Shown here in pieces: positions 22,324-31,156 of a DNA stretch of 39,703 bases (position 1 is the first letter of the stretch; each line of letters opens with the position of its first letter). Location: assembly GCA_024222395.1 (NCBI GenBank), contig JAAEPE010000937.1, positions 1-39,703 on the forward strand, written 5' to 3'. This DNA is from Myxococcales bacterium. Lineage in GTDB: Bacteria > Myxococcota_A > Polyangia > Haliangiales > Haliangiaceae. The notes below the pieces were generated by a model. That model saw nothing but the letters and a program-made list of their open reading frames with translations, searched no databases and was not told the origin of the DNA. Both the position numbers and the translations under genes were made by a program.

Positions 22324-25290
22324 ATGACGCGATGCACTGTACTGCTCGGCTTGCTCACGCTGGCTTGTGGCCCGAAGACCGATCTTCATTCTCCCTCCAA
22401 TGCCGCGGAGCCAGTCGTTCCCGAGCAGCCAATCGCAAGCGACTTCACGGCCAAGTCCGATGGGCCCGCTCTTCTGCCGACCGCCCTCGCAAACGATCCA
22501 ATGGGCGTCACGATCCATCGGCTTTCCAACGGTCTCACCGTCTACATCAGCACCGACCGTTCTGAGCCCAGCATCTCCTCGTGGATTGCCGTTGGCTCAG
22601 GAAGTCGCCACGACCCCGCCGACTCAACAGGCCTCGCGCACTATCTCGAGCACATGCTCTTTAAGGGTACGAGCAAGATGGGCACGCTCGATTTCGAAAA
22701 GGAGAAGCCGCACCTCGATCGTATTGCAGAGTTGTACGACCAGCTCCGCGCTGCCACAGGCGGAGCCGAGCGCAAGGCCATTCTCGTTGACATTGACGCG
22801 GAGACCATAGCGTCCTCTCAGTACTCGGTACCCAATGAGTTCGACAATCTCTACGCCTCCCTTGGCATCGATGGAGTGAACGCCTTCACCAGCGATGAGC
22901 AAACGGTCTACATCGCAACAGTCCCGACCAACCGCTTCCAGGCCTGGGCTCAGATCGAAGGTGAGAGATTTACCGATCCGCAATTTCGATTGTTCTATCC
23001 AGAGCTAGAGAGTGTCTACGAGGAGAAAAACCGCTCTCTCGACAGCCCTCAGTCGAGACTCTTCCAGGCGCTCAGCAAAGCCCTCTACCCCAATCACCCC
23101 TATGGCACCCAGCCAACCATCGGTCACGCAGAACACCTAAAGACGCCAGCGTACGGCGACATGGTCGACTACTATGAGAATTGGTATCGTCCGAACAACA
23201 TGGCCATCGTCTTGGCAGGAGACATCGATGCGGACACGGCGCTGCCCGCTCTCGAAAAGCGTTTCGCTGCACTCGAGGCCCGCGCACTCCCCGAGCTTCC
23301 CGCTTCGACTCTAATCCCACCAAGCGAACGCCAAGACATAGAGATCGTCGCCCCCGGCGAGCAGAGCATCGTCATGACATGGCCAACGGTTTCGGCTGGG
23401 CACGCAGACGAGATGGCACTCCAAGTCATGGACCTCGTAATTGATAATTCCTCGACGGGCCTTCTCAATATCGAATTGGTTCTGGCCCAGAAGCTGCCAT
23501 CGGCAAGCTCTTTCGTTCAGGTCTTGCGAGAGGCCGGCATGTGGTTTCTCACAGGAACCGCTCGAGATGGGCAGACTCTCGAAGAAGTGGAATCACTTCT
23601 CACCGGTGTCGTCGCAAAGCTCAAGGCTGGCGACTTCACGCAGGCCGACCTCGATGCAATCGTGCTCAACAGCGAAATTGCCCGCAAGCGCCGCCTGGAA
23701 TCCAATGGCGCCCGAGTTGAGGTAATCACCAGTGCCTTCATCGAGGGGCGCCCCTGGGAAGCGGTTGTTGGCCAAGCAGAAGCCCTGCGCAAAGTCACGC
23801 GCGAAGATGTCATGCGGGTCGCCAAGACCTATCTCACCGATGCACCGGTGGTGGTCAAACGCGTGCGCGGGGAATTCCAATCTCAGAAAGTCGAGAAGCC
23901 GTCCATCAGCGCCATCAAGATTGATTCGAGCCGGAAGAGCCCCTACGCCAAGGCGGTCATGGCAGCGCCAGTCAAGGAGTTGGAGCCACAGTGGCTTGTC
24001 GACGGCAAGCACTACGAGCGCAGTGCTCTTCCGGCCGGCAGTCTCATCGCTGTCGCGAACGAACGAAACGACCTCTTCTCCATAAGCTACCAATACGATT
24101 TTGGCGAGCGCCAGGAGCCCCTGCTCTGCTTTGCGATGGACCTGCTCGAACGCAGTGGTGCCGGCGAGCGCAGCGCGGCAACTCTCCAGAAGGAACTCTA
24201 TGCCATCGGTAGCTCCATCAACTTCGGATGTGGCTCGCAAACAGCGTCGATCCATGTCTCGGGTATTGATCGCAAGATGGAGGCCAGCCTGGCCCTGCTT
24301 GAGGAATGGATCGCCGCCCCCAAACTCGAGGGCGATGCTCTGGGCAAACTCCTGGCGAATACACTCAGCGGCCGCAAGGACGCCATGAACGAGCCTAGCG
24401 TCATCGCGCGGGCGTTGGCAGGATATGCTGCTAGAGGAAAGGACTCGAGATTCCTCAAGGTCCCGAGCAATGCCATTCTCGGCAAAGCCAAGGCCGCAAG
24501 ACTCATCAAACTTCTCGCCGCGCTTCCCAACATCAAGCACCGAACCAGCTATCTCGGGCCAAGAGCCGCTGCAGACGTTGGCAAGCTCATCGCCTTTGGA
24601 AGCAAACATAGGAAAGCCAAGAAGAGAAGACCCCTTCGATTTCAAACACCCAAGCTGCGCACGCTCTACTTCGTCGACCAGAAGGTGGCTCAGGCGCAGA
24701 TTCGAGTTGGATTCCCTGCGGCGCCCATTTCCTTCGACGATCGCGTCAAGGCGAACCTCTTCAATCAATACGTTGGAGGCGGCATGGGAGGCCTCATTTT
24801 CCAGGAAATCCGAGAAGCCCGCGGTTTGGCATATTCTGCTTGGGCATCCTATGCCGCCAGCAACCGGATCGGCGACGACACTGCCGTGATGGCGGGGCTC
24901 GGAACCCAAGCGGACAAGAGCGTCGAGGCAGTTAGTACTCTACTGAGCCTAGTTGTTCCACTAAAGGTTGAGAGCAATCGCTACGCCACAGCCGTAACTA
25001 GCCTCAAGGCGAGCTACCGAAAGACTCGTATTTCACCGAGATCACGAGCCAGCGCTGTCTTTGGTTGGGAGGATTTGGGAAAGGGAGACGATCCGCGCCC
25101 CAAGCAATTTGCCGCGCTTGATTCGACACCAGCTGCGGACATGGAATCGTTTGCAAACGCGCGAACGAGGCTTCCTGCGACATTTGCGATTACCGGCGAT
25201 AGCACGCGAATCGACATTAAGGCTCTGGCTGCAGCAGCTAGCATCGGCAAGATCAAGGTCATGAAGGCCAGCCAGCTATTCGGCTACTAG
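22324..25290 (+). CDS. Double-domain M16 zinc metallopeptidase lipoprotein
   Basis: The protein has 988 residues. A lipobox (LLGLLTLAC, Cys15) marks it as a lipoprotein. The first M16 unit holds the inverted zinc motif HYLEH (106-110, followed by MLFKGT) and a downstream Glu in the ELESVYEEKNRS helix, the expected third ligand. The second unit (about 560-980) lacks HxxEH but keeps the fold, including GGGMGGLIFQEIREARGLAYS. This active-plus-inactive layout is normal for pitrilysin or PqqL-like enzymes, which degrade peptides in an enclosed chamber. The ATG has GAGGA about 15 bases upstream, rather far. It is divergent from ftsB and converges on the propeller lipoprotein gene with 9 bp between the stops. 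Confidence 0.93.
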   Translation: MTRCTVLLGLLTLACGPKTDLHSPSNAAEPVVPEQPIASDFTAKSDGPALLPTALANDPMGVTIHRLSNGLTVYISTDRSEPSISSWIAVGSGSRHDPADSTGLAHYLEHMLFKGTSKMGTLDFEKEKPHLDRIAELYDQLRAATGGAERKAILVDIDAETIASSQYSVPNEFDNLYASLGIDGVNAFTSDEQTVYIATVPTNRFQAWAQIEGERFTDPQFRLFYPELESVYEEKNRSLDSPQSRLFQALSKALYPNHPYGTQPTIGHAEHLKTPAYGDMVDYYENWYRPNNMAIVLAGDIDADTALPALEKRFAALEARALPELPASTLIPPSERQDIEIVAPGEQSIVMTWPTVSAGHADEMALQVMDLVIDNSSTGLLNIELVLAQKLPSASSFVQVLREAGMWFLTGTARDGQTLEEVESLLTGVVAKLKAGDFTQADLDAIVLNSEIARKRRLESNGARVEVITSAFIEGRPWEAVVGQAEALRKVTREDVMRVAKTYLTDAPVVVKRVRGEFQSQKVEKPSISAIKIDSSRKSPYAKAVMAAPVKELEPQWLVDGKHYERSALPAGSLIAVANERNDLFSISYQYDFGERQEPLLCFAMDLLERSGAGERSAATLQKELYAIGSSINFGCGSQTASIHVSGIDRKMEASLALLEEWIAAPKLEGDALGKLLANTLSGRKDAMNEPSVIARALAGYAARGKDSRFLKVPSNAILGKAKAARLIKLLAALPNIKHRTSYLGPRAAADVGKLIAFGSKHRKAKKRRPLRFQTPKLRTLYFVDQKVAQAQIRVGFPAAPISFDDRVKANLFNQYVGGGMGGLIFQEIREARGLAYSAWASYAASNRIGDDTAVMAGLGTQADKSVEAVSTLLSLVVPLKVESNRYATAVTSLKASYRKTRISPRSRASAVFGWEDLGKGDDPRPKQFAALDSTPAADMESFANARTRLPATFAITGDSTRIDIKALAAAASIGKIKVMKASQLFGY

Positions 25291-25299
25291 TAGTGCTGC

Positions 25300-27402
25300 T
25301 TAGGGCGATACCAGTACGAGTCCCTGGGCACTGAGTGCCCAAACTCTCCCATAGCGATCTGTCTCGACATCGATAATGCGGTTTTCCAGTAGGCCCCGCC
25401 TACTGTCGAGACGCCGCACCTTCGCACCATCATAGACGGCAAGCCCCTTATCGGTCGCAAGCCAGAGCTGTCCGCCGCGGCCAAGCGCTAGATCGTTGAT
25501 GGACGTGCGCATGGCGGGGGGGAAGGTCCAACGCTCGCCATTCCACTCCCCGACACCACGGCTGGAGGCCGTGTAGATCATGCCCTCACTCGAGCAGACA
25601 ACACCGTACAGCAATTCGGATCGCAAGCCGTCGGCTTCGGTATGAGTCTTGATATCCTCACCGACGACCCGCGTGGCACCCTGCGAGGACGCCAACCACA
25701 CTTCGTCTTCACCGACAAAGCCGATGCCTGTGATGTCTACGGGCAGAGGTAGGATGCCCTTCCTCGTCGACTCTTCGTCGAAGCTCGCGCGGTGATAGAC
25801 CACGTACCCCAGGCTGAGGTCGAGCACGGCAACACCATAGGGAGTTTTCTCACCGTCCTTGTCGATGTAGTCGAAGGATATCCATACCTGCCCATCGGGT
25901 GCTTGGCGCAGCGTCTTCACCCGAACATGTTCGCCTGGCGTTCGAATTACCAGGCCCGAAACCGACTTCCAAATACCGTCCTCGATCACCCGAACACTCA
26001 TCGCAGCACCGCTCGCCTCTCGCGCGTCGCGAGTATCCTTTGAGCCATCCGATTCCACGAGACTGAGAATCCGCCCTCCTTGCAGAGCGAGCACACCAAA
26101 GACGCGATCGGGCGTCTTGGAGAAGGACTCTCCGTCCCACTTCCAGAGTGCGTTTGCTTCGCTTGGGGCTGCCGTCGAGACAAAGCAGGAATCCAGGGAT
26201 TGGCATGCCACGGTGAGAACATCCGCCCCATCTGATAGTTCTCCTCGACGGAACCAGCGCCCGCCCCGGTCTCCCTGAGAGAGAGACCACTCCATCGTTC
26301 CTAAGCGACCTGCAGCTAGGAAGAGCGTTGTCTCATTCGTCGATACCGTTGTCACGCCTTGGGGTAGCCGTGCCGAGAGCGCCTCCAAGACCAGTGTGCC
26401 CGAGAAAGACACATTGGAGGCCTTCGCGACTTGCCGCAGTCGCGCTTGCGCCGATGCTTCCATCGGTGCCCTCTTTGGCGTATTCCTGAGACGCAATTGA
26501 TACAAGCGGTCGCTAGCCACAACGAAGGTGTTCACAGCATCACTGGCTACCCCCATCAATCGATCGGTACCAGCTGACTTACCACGGTCCTCGTATGAGG
26601 CGCAGCCCGCAGCGCTGGCGAGTGCGAGCACCTGGGCACCGCTAGCAGCATTCGCCAAAACGACTACATGTTGTTCGTCGAAGCGGGCAATCGATGAGAC
26701 CTTAGAGAACTCGCACGAGTGCGTTGTGCCCATCGCGCGTGCCCCCCCCTCATCCACTCGCAAGAGCCCACTCGATGCACCAATCCATAAGGCACCAAGC
26801 TCATCTTGGTAGAGCGCGTTGACCTTGCTCTCCACTTCCGTCGTGCTCCACCCACTACCAGGTTGCACGTAGAAGAGCCCAGCGTTTGTACCAACCCACA
26901 ATCCCCCATCGCGCGCCGGAGCAAGGACCACATCGGCGAGAGACGAGATGCCAAGGATTTCCGGCGGTGGTGGCAGCTCGGAGAACGTCGATGTGCCGAC
27001 TTCATAGCGGCTGAGTCCGCCGTCAGTTGCGACCCAGAGCTGGTCGCGACGTGCATCGTGAGCCATGGCGAAGACGTTAGTTCCGGGCAAGCCGTGCTCG
27101 TGGGTTAGTGACAACCGCTCATTTGACGATAGGTCCCATCGATCCAGCCCGACGCCGTTGGTGACAAAGAGGTAGTTGGGAGTCGCAGAAATGGCTTTGA
27201 CAGGCCTCGCTTCCGTGAAGGCCTGGACCTGGACCCGGACCCGTGCCTTGGGCTTTGGCTCAACGACGTCGGGCTTGCTGCATGCCGGCAGCCCGAGCCC
27301 AACGTATAGCCCGAGCCTAATGAGTAACCCAAATCCTGCGGGGGAGCTCCCCCACCAGGCTCTTCTGTTCCAGAACGGGGCTTTGTGATGTAATGGCGCC
27401 AT
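25300..27402 (-). CDS. Beta-propeller lipoprotein (two-component-regulator-propeller-like repeats)
   Basis: The protein has 700 residues from ATG 27402. The N-terminus contains a hydrophobic stretch and lipobox-like GLYVGLGLPAC. Repeated motifs of the Reg_prop type follow: DQLWVATDGGLSRYE, GGLWVGTNAGLFYVQ, GALWIGASSGLLRVDE and, at the end, GQLWLATDKGLAVYDG. These form blades of one or two seven-bladed propellers. In hybrid sensors such propellers bind ligands, but here no kinase domain is attached, so it is probably a surface binding protein. A longer in-frame start (27579) lies inside the divergent gene and adds implausible Arg/Ser-rich sequence. The chosen ATG overlaps the divergent gene's ATG in a single CCATGG. 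Confidence 0.85.
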   Translation of the reverse strand: MAPLHHKAPFWNRRAWWGSSPAGFGLLIRLGLYVGLGLPACSKPDVVEPKPKARVRVQVQAFTEARPVKAISATPNYLFVTNGVGLDRWDLSSNERLSLTHEHGLPGTNVFAMAHDARRDQLWVATDGGLSRYEVGTSTFSELPPPPEILGISSLADVVLAPARDGGLWVGTNAGLFYVQPGSGWSTTEVESKVNALYQDELGALWIGASSGLLRVDEGGARAMGTTHSCEFSKVSSIARFDEQHVVVLANAASGAQVLALASAAGCASYEDRGKSAGTDRLMGVASDAVNTFVVASDRLYQLRLRNTPKRAPMEASAQARLRQVAKASNVSFSGTLVLEALSARLPQGVTTVSTNETTLFLAAGRLGTMEWSLSQGDRGGRWFRRGELSDGADVLTVACQSLDSCFVSTAAPSEANALWKWDGESFSKTPDRVFGVLALQGGRILSLVESDGSKDTRDAREASGAAMSVRVIEDGIWKSVSGLVIRTPGEHVRVKTLRQAPDGQVWISFDYIDKDGEKTPYGVAVLDLSLGYVVYHRASFDEESTRKGILPLPVDITGIGFVGEDEVWLASSQGATRVVGEDIKTHTEADGLRSELLYGVVCSSEGMIYTASSRGVGEWNGERWTFPPAMRTSINDLALGRGGQLWLATDKGLAVYDGAKVRRLDSRRGLLENRIIDVETDRYGRVWALSAQGLVLVSP

Positions 27403-28054
27403 GGCAAGCGGTAGACGAGGAGGTCCACCAGACCTCAAAAGTACCCTAGGTTCGCTCCTGCGAACAACCCTGGAGCAGGCGTCTGCGGTCCGAGAGGTTG
27501 TGGAGCAGCAGACTCGGCAGCGCGGAGGCCTGCTGGACCATGCGCTCACCCAGCGCAGGCGCAGTGCCGCCCTGGCCAAACTCGGAAAACAGGTCTACCG
27601 CCTGGCCAAGCGCGGGGAGTTAGGTGAGCTCCTTCTCGAGCCCGAGATTAGCCTGATTATCGGCGATCTCGAGCAGCTTGATGCGGAGGGAGAGGAGGGC
27701 GACTACGGTCCGCTCGCAGGCCCCGAGGCAGTGACCAGCGCCGACTACGTGGCCCAGTCTCACAGAGGCTCCGAGCCAGGCAGTGGCGACGGCGAGTACC
27801 GGGTGTGGCGACCTGTGATGCCCGAAGGGGCCACGATCGCAGGTGACGAGGAAGAGTTTCTTGAGCGAGAGAGCGACGCTGCAGAGACGGCCGAGGCCAG
27901 CGCGCCAACGCGCTCATCTCGCTTGCCACGGCGCTCGGCACTCCGCCGAGGGGGCGGCATTCACTTCTCCGAAGACTCGCCGCGCCCAGAGGACGTTGAT
28001 TCTGATGAAGATCTCGCGAGCTACATGCACGATGACGATGTTCCAGAAGAATAG
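27401..28054 (+). CDS. Acidic protein of unknown function (217 aa)
   Basis: I do not recognise a family. The first ~95 residues are predicted helical and basic (LGSLLRTTLEQASAVREVVE, AALAKLGKQVYRLAKRGELG, LLEPEISLIIGDLEQLDA). The rest is acidic and low in complexity, ending DLASYMHDDDVPEE. There is no signal peptide or membrane segment. The ATG at 27401 shares the CCATGG palindrome with the start of the divergent propeller gene and lacks a ribosome binding site. The 3' end overlaps the lysyl-oxidase-like gene by 23 bp, suggesting co-transcription. Confidence 0.75.
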   Translation: MASGRRGGPPDLKSTLGSLLRTTLEQASAVREVVEQQTRQRGGLLDHALTQRRRSAALAKLGKQVYRLAKRGELGELLLEPEISLIIGDLEQLDAEGEEGDYGPLAGPEAVTSADYVAQSHRGSEPGSGDGEYRVWRPVMPEGATIAGDEEEFLERESDAAETAEASAPTRSSRLPRRSALRRGGGIHFSEDSPRPEDVDSDEDLASYMHDDDVPEE

Positions 28055-29138
28055 GCAAATCTACATAGGCGCTTTGTTGGCAGCATGCGCTGCCTGCTCG
28101 GGGCCTCCGAGTTCTTCTAGCCGGCCTGTAGACGCCTCACCAACGGATGCCTCAAGAGTTGCCGACGCTGGTCTATCGCTGCCACCCGACGGCAGCTCCG
28201 ACTTCAGCGTCGACATGGGACGATCGCAAATCGATCTAAGCATCGGCGAGGAGACGTTTGGCGCGACCTCCTGCGAGCTTGAACCAGGCGAAGAGTGCGT
28301 GGCTGCGGCCGGTACTCGTCGAGTACTTCGCTTCTCGGTAGAAACGATAAATCTAGGAGAAGGCGACATCGTGCTCGGCAATCCGGCAGAAAACCCGAAC
28401 TACGACTTCTCGGAGTGCCATGGTCACTTCCACTTCCGGGGCTATGCAAGCTACCGTCTCCTTGGGCAGGGGAGAGCAGAGGTTCTCGTAGGTCGCAAGC
28501 AAGCGTTCTGCCTTCTCGACTCAGAGCCGTATACGGAGTTTGCCTCGGAAGACCGGGCCTTCAACTGCTTCAACCAAGGGCTCTCTGCTGGTTGGGCGGA
28601 TGTATACGCGGCGGACCTCCCCTGCCAGTTCCTCGACATCACCGATGTCCCCGACGGCGACTACATATTGGAAGTGGCAGTTAATCCTGACGGCATCCTC
28701 CCCGACTCCGACACAACCAACAACGTCGGCAGCATCGCGGTCAGCATCGGTGACGCCGAACTTGGCACACCCACAGAAGCTTGTCCCGTGATGGACTCAC
28801 GCTACCTAGATCGCATTCAGCGCGAGTGCGATTGGGACTTTGTCAGTGCGTTCCCCTGCGAGCCAGGGACACTAACTGGAGCGGGATGCGCACAGAACTG
28901 TGGTTTGGGCAGCTGCACGGGCGATCCGATGCTGCGTGTTTGCGATGGGGCAGAGGCCAATTGCACAAGTGGTGTTGCGCTTGGAGCGAATGACAATCGC
29001 TGCGGCGGCGCGTGTCCCATGGCCAATGACTTCCTCTGTCCTGAATCTGGACAGCTGGCGGTTTACTCGGCCTCAATCGAGCACGGGCAACCCTATACCT
29101 GCGACGTCGTGCTCGGCGCTGGTCCAATCTCTCCATAG
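28032..29138 (+). CDS. Lysyl-oxidase-like lipoprotein
   Basis: The protein has 368 residues. A lipobox-type signal (IGALLAACAAC) is followed by a Ser/Pro/Asp linker. The central region (about 80-250) matches the lysyl oxidase family (PF01186): a copper-ligand motif CHGHFHFRGYASYRLL, then KQAFCLLD, FNCFNQGLSAGWADVY, CQFLDITDVPDGDYILEV and NPDGILPDSDTTNN. In animals these copper amine oxidases cross-link lysines; bacterial roles are largely unknown. The C-terminal ~100 residues are Cys-rich (CGLGSCTGDPMLRVCDG), unlike minimal bacterial homologues. The start is ATG 28032 or 28038, both inside the upstream gene's end; longer upstream starts would lie wholly in the overlapping gene. Confidence 0.9.
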   Translation: MTMFQKNRQIYIGALLAACAACSGPPSSSSRPVDASPTDASRVADAGLSLPPDGSSDFSVDMGRSQIDLSIGEETFGATSCELEPGEECVAAAGTRRVLRFSVETINLGEGDIVLGNPAENPNYDFSECHGHFHFRGYASYRLLGQGRAEVLVGRKQAFCLLDSEPYTEFASEDRAFNCFNQGLSAGWADVYAADLPCQFLDITDVPDGDYILEVAVNPDGILPDSDTTNNVGSIAVSIGDAELGTPTEACPVMDSRYLDRIQRECDWDFVSAFPCEPGTLTGAGCAQNCGLGSCTGDPMLRVCDGAEANCTSGVALGANDNRCGGACPMANDFLCPESGQLAVYSASIEHGQPYTCDVVLGAGPISP

Positions 29139-29165
29139 GAGAATAGAGCGAAGCGCGCCAGGATC

Positions 29166-29735
29166 CTAGGTAGTAGCGGTAACGAATGCTCCAAATCCGA
29201 GTGGACCGGCGACATCCCGCGCTCTAGCCGTATCCACCTCGTACGCTCCCTCGCTATCGAAAGACACTTCGGTGATGCCCGGATGCTCCGCTTCAAGCTG
29301 CTCGTAGAGCTGACGACGGCGACGCACCCGAGTACTGGCTTCGGCGACAAGTTCGATTTCGTCTTTCCTGTCGAGAGCCTCCCGAATCATGTTTCGCAGA
29401 TTATTGGCATCGAACGGCTTTCGTACGAAGCGATGCACCTCGCCCTCGTTGATCGCTCGAACGGCCGCATCCATATTTCCCGCGCCCGTCACGAAGACTC
29501 GGACCATCGCCGGCTGTAGCTCACGAGCTTTGCTCATGACCTCATGCCCATTAAGCACGGGCATGTCGATATCGCAAAGCATGAGATCGAAGGTCTCTCG
29601 CTCCAACGCTTCAATTGCTAGCGCTGGCAAGTCGATGCAAGTGAGTTCGAATCCGCAACGGCGCAGAGTCCTTCGAAGGCTCGCCAGGATATCTCGATTG
29701 TCATCGACAAGGAGAAGCTTCGGAGTGTGACTCAT
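29166..29735 (-). CDS. Response regulator (receiver domain with short C-terminal extension)
   Basis: The protein has 189 residues. The receiver domain occupies residues 5-125: acidic pair DD (11-12), phosphoacceptor D55 (LCDIDMPVLNG), TGAG switch and Lys in VRKPFD. The remaining ~60 residues form a charged helical region (DEIELVAEASTRVRRRRQLY) without a known output domain. RpfG-like or CckA-type single-receiver proteins look similar. ATG 29735 overlaps the TGA of the upstream kinase gene (ATGA), so the two are translationally coupled, implying kinase and regulator act together. Confidence 0.92.
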   Translation of the reverse strand: MSHTPKLLLVDDNRDILASLRRTLRRCGFELTCIDLPALAIEALERETFDLMLCDIDMPVLNGHEVMSKARELQPAMVRVFVTGAGNMDAAVRAINEGEVHRFVRKPFDANNLRNMIREALDRKDEIELVAEASTRVRRRRQLYEQLEAEHPGITEVSFDSEGAYEVDTARARDVAGPLGFGAFVTATT

Positions 29736-31093
29736 GCCGGAAGCCACCTGCGCCAGCCTTTTCGCCGCAACAAGGCGAGAACCCGGTCCAGCTCCGCGAT
29801 AACCGCATCTGTCGTGGGATACCGCTCTTCGGGTTTCTTGGCCAAGAGTCTCTCAATCACCAGCCAAAGCTCTTCAGGAACCTCTTCCCGTTCCTCCGTG
29901 AATAGTGGTGGAGGAGCCTCGAGGATGTGCTTCATGACGATGTCGCGAGCAGTTTCGCCCTCGAATGGCACTCGGCCACTCACCAATTCATAGAGCACGA
30001 CTCCGAAGGAATACATGTCCGACCGTGAGTCGGTCGGCAAAGCTTGGGCTTGCTCGGGGGCCATGTAGTACGGCGTGCCCACAACCATGCCTGGTGGTCC
30101 ATCTGGCACATCCCCCTGGTCGAGATCCGGAACCGAGGCAGCACCGAAGTCCACAACTTTGATTCGGTCTCCCAAGTCTGTCTTCTCAACAAAGACATTG
30201 GAGGGAGATACGTCTCGATGCACGATTCCTGCTGAGTGCGCGGCGCCGAGAGCCGCTGCTACGTCTCTCATTAATACGAGGGCACGGGTAGGCTCAAGAG
30301 CTCCTTGCATGTCCATTATGTCGTCGAGACTTCGCCCCCCCAAGAGCTCCATAACGAGATAGTGTCGACCATCAGAAAAACTCCCAAAGTCGCTCACATC
30401 GACGATGCCGTCGTGTTGAACTCGGGCTGCAGCGCGGGCTTCTCGAACAAAGCGCTTGGCTGCGTCTTGGTCTTCGCGCAGAACATTGCCGAGCAGCACC
30501 TTCATGGCGAACTTCTTTCGAAGCAGGGTGTGCTCTACGAGGTAGACCATGCCCATGCCGCCCCGGCCTAGCGTGCTCTCGACTCGGTATGGGCCAACCG
30601 CAATTCCCGGTGCGAGCACTTCGGGATATGCCTGCCCCCCCGGCCCCTTCGTCACACTGTTGTCGAGGTCCGCGCCAACATCGTCGAGCACCCGCAGCTC
30701 CCCTCCGAGCCCACCGTCGGTGAGTCGGATGGTGACCAAGAGTTCTAGATTTGTGTCCTCGACTCTGGCCTGCAGGCGCCCGTTCTGAGTCCCCGGCAGC
30801 AGGAGATCTAGACGTGCGAGAAACGCAAAGCGCGCGAGCACCGCATCGCCTAGGCCCTCTTCGAGCTTGGTCGAAACAATTGCACGACGATTCTTCTCCA
30901 TCGTCACCCGATGCGCTGCTTGTCCTTGGTCCTCCGTAGTCGGTTCGAACCAGACTGCCGTCCCACGCTTGGCTGCCAGCGAATACATAATAATATCCAC
31001 CACATCAATGGCATTGGGCGAGTCGCCAAGCGTGCCTCTAGCCTGGCTTCCAATAGCGCTACCGGACGCTTCCATTGCAGTTGTCACAGACAA
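29732..31093 (-). CDS. Ser/Thr protein kinase with GspE/PilB-like N-terminal domain
   Basis: The protein has 453 residues from a TTG at 31093; an ATG at 31075 would remove six residues. Residues 25-140 (AIDVVDIIMYSLAAKRGTAV, WFEP, LARFAFLARLDLLLP, GTQNGRLQAR) follow the pattern of the N-terminal domain of type II secretion and type IV pilus ATPases, in which ASDIHIEP, R.K..A.LD..E and PQ.GR occur in this order. The ATPase part is absent. The kinase domain (about 165-445) is intact: GRGGMGMVY, AMK (K198), HRDVSPSN (292-299), DFG (315-317) and GTPYYMAPEQ. There is no transmembrane helix. The gene is coupled to the downstream response regulator. Confidence 0.92.
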   Translation of the reverse strand: MSVTTAMEASGSAIGSQARGTLGDSPNAIDVVDIIMYSLAAKRGTAVWFEPTTEDQGQAAHRVTMEKNRRAIVSTKLEEGLGDAVLARFAFLARLDLLLPGTQNGRLQARVEDTNLELLVTIRLTDGGLGGELRVLDDVGADLDNSVTKGPGGQAYPEVLAPGIAVGPYRVESTLGRGGMGMVYLVEHTLLRKKFAMKVLLGNVLREDQDAAKRFVREARAAARVQHDGIVDVSDFGSFSDGRHYLVMELLGGRSLDDIMDMQGALEPTRALVLMRDVAAALGAAHSAGIVHRDVSPSNVFVEKTDLGDRIKVVDFGAASVPDLDQGDVPDGPPGMVVGTPYYMAPEQAQALPTDSRSDMYSFGVVLYELVSGRVPFEGETARDIVMKHILEAPPPLFTEEREEVPEELWLVIERLLAKKPEERYPTTDAVIAELDRVLALLRRKGWRRWLPA

Positions 31094-31156
31094 ATCATCG
31101 GCTAATTGCCGAGAAACTTTACGACAATGCCGAGCAGCACAGGGCTGGGGATCGAT

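Noticed and set aside
23593..24909. Long minus-strand frame of 438 codons opposite the M16 peptidase gene
   Set aside because: The plus strand encodes an unmistakable M16 double-domain peptidase; the antisense frame has no recognisable motif and is a codon-bias shadow.
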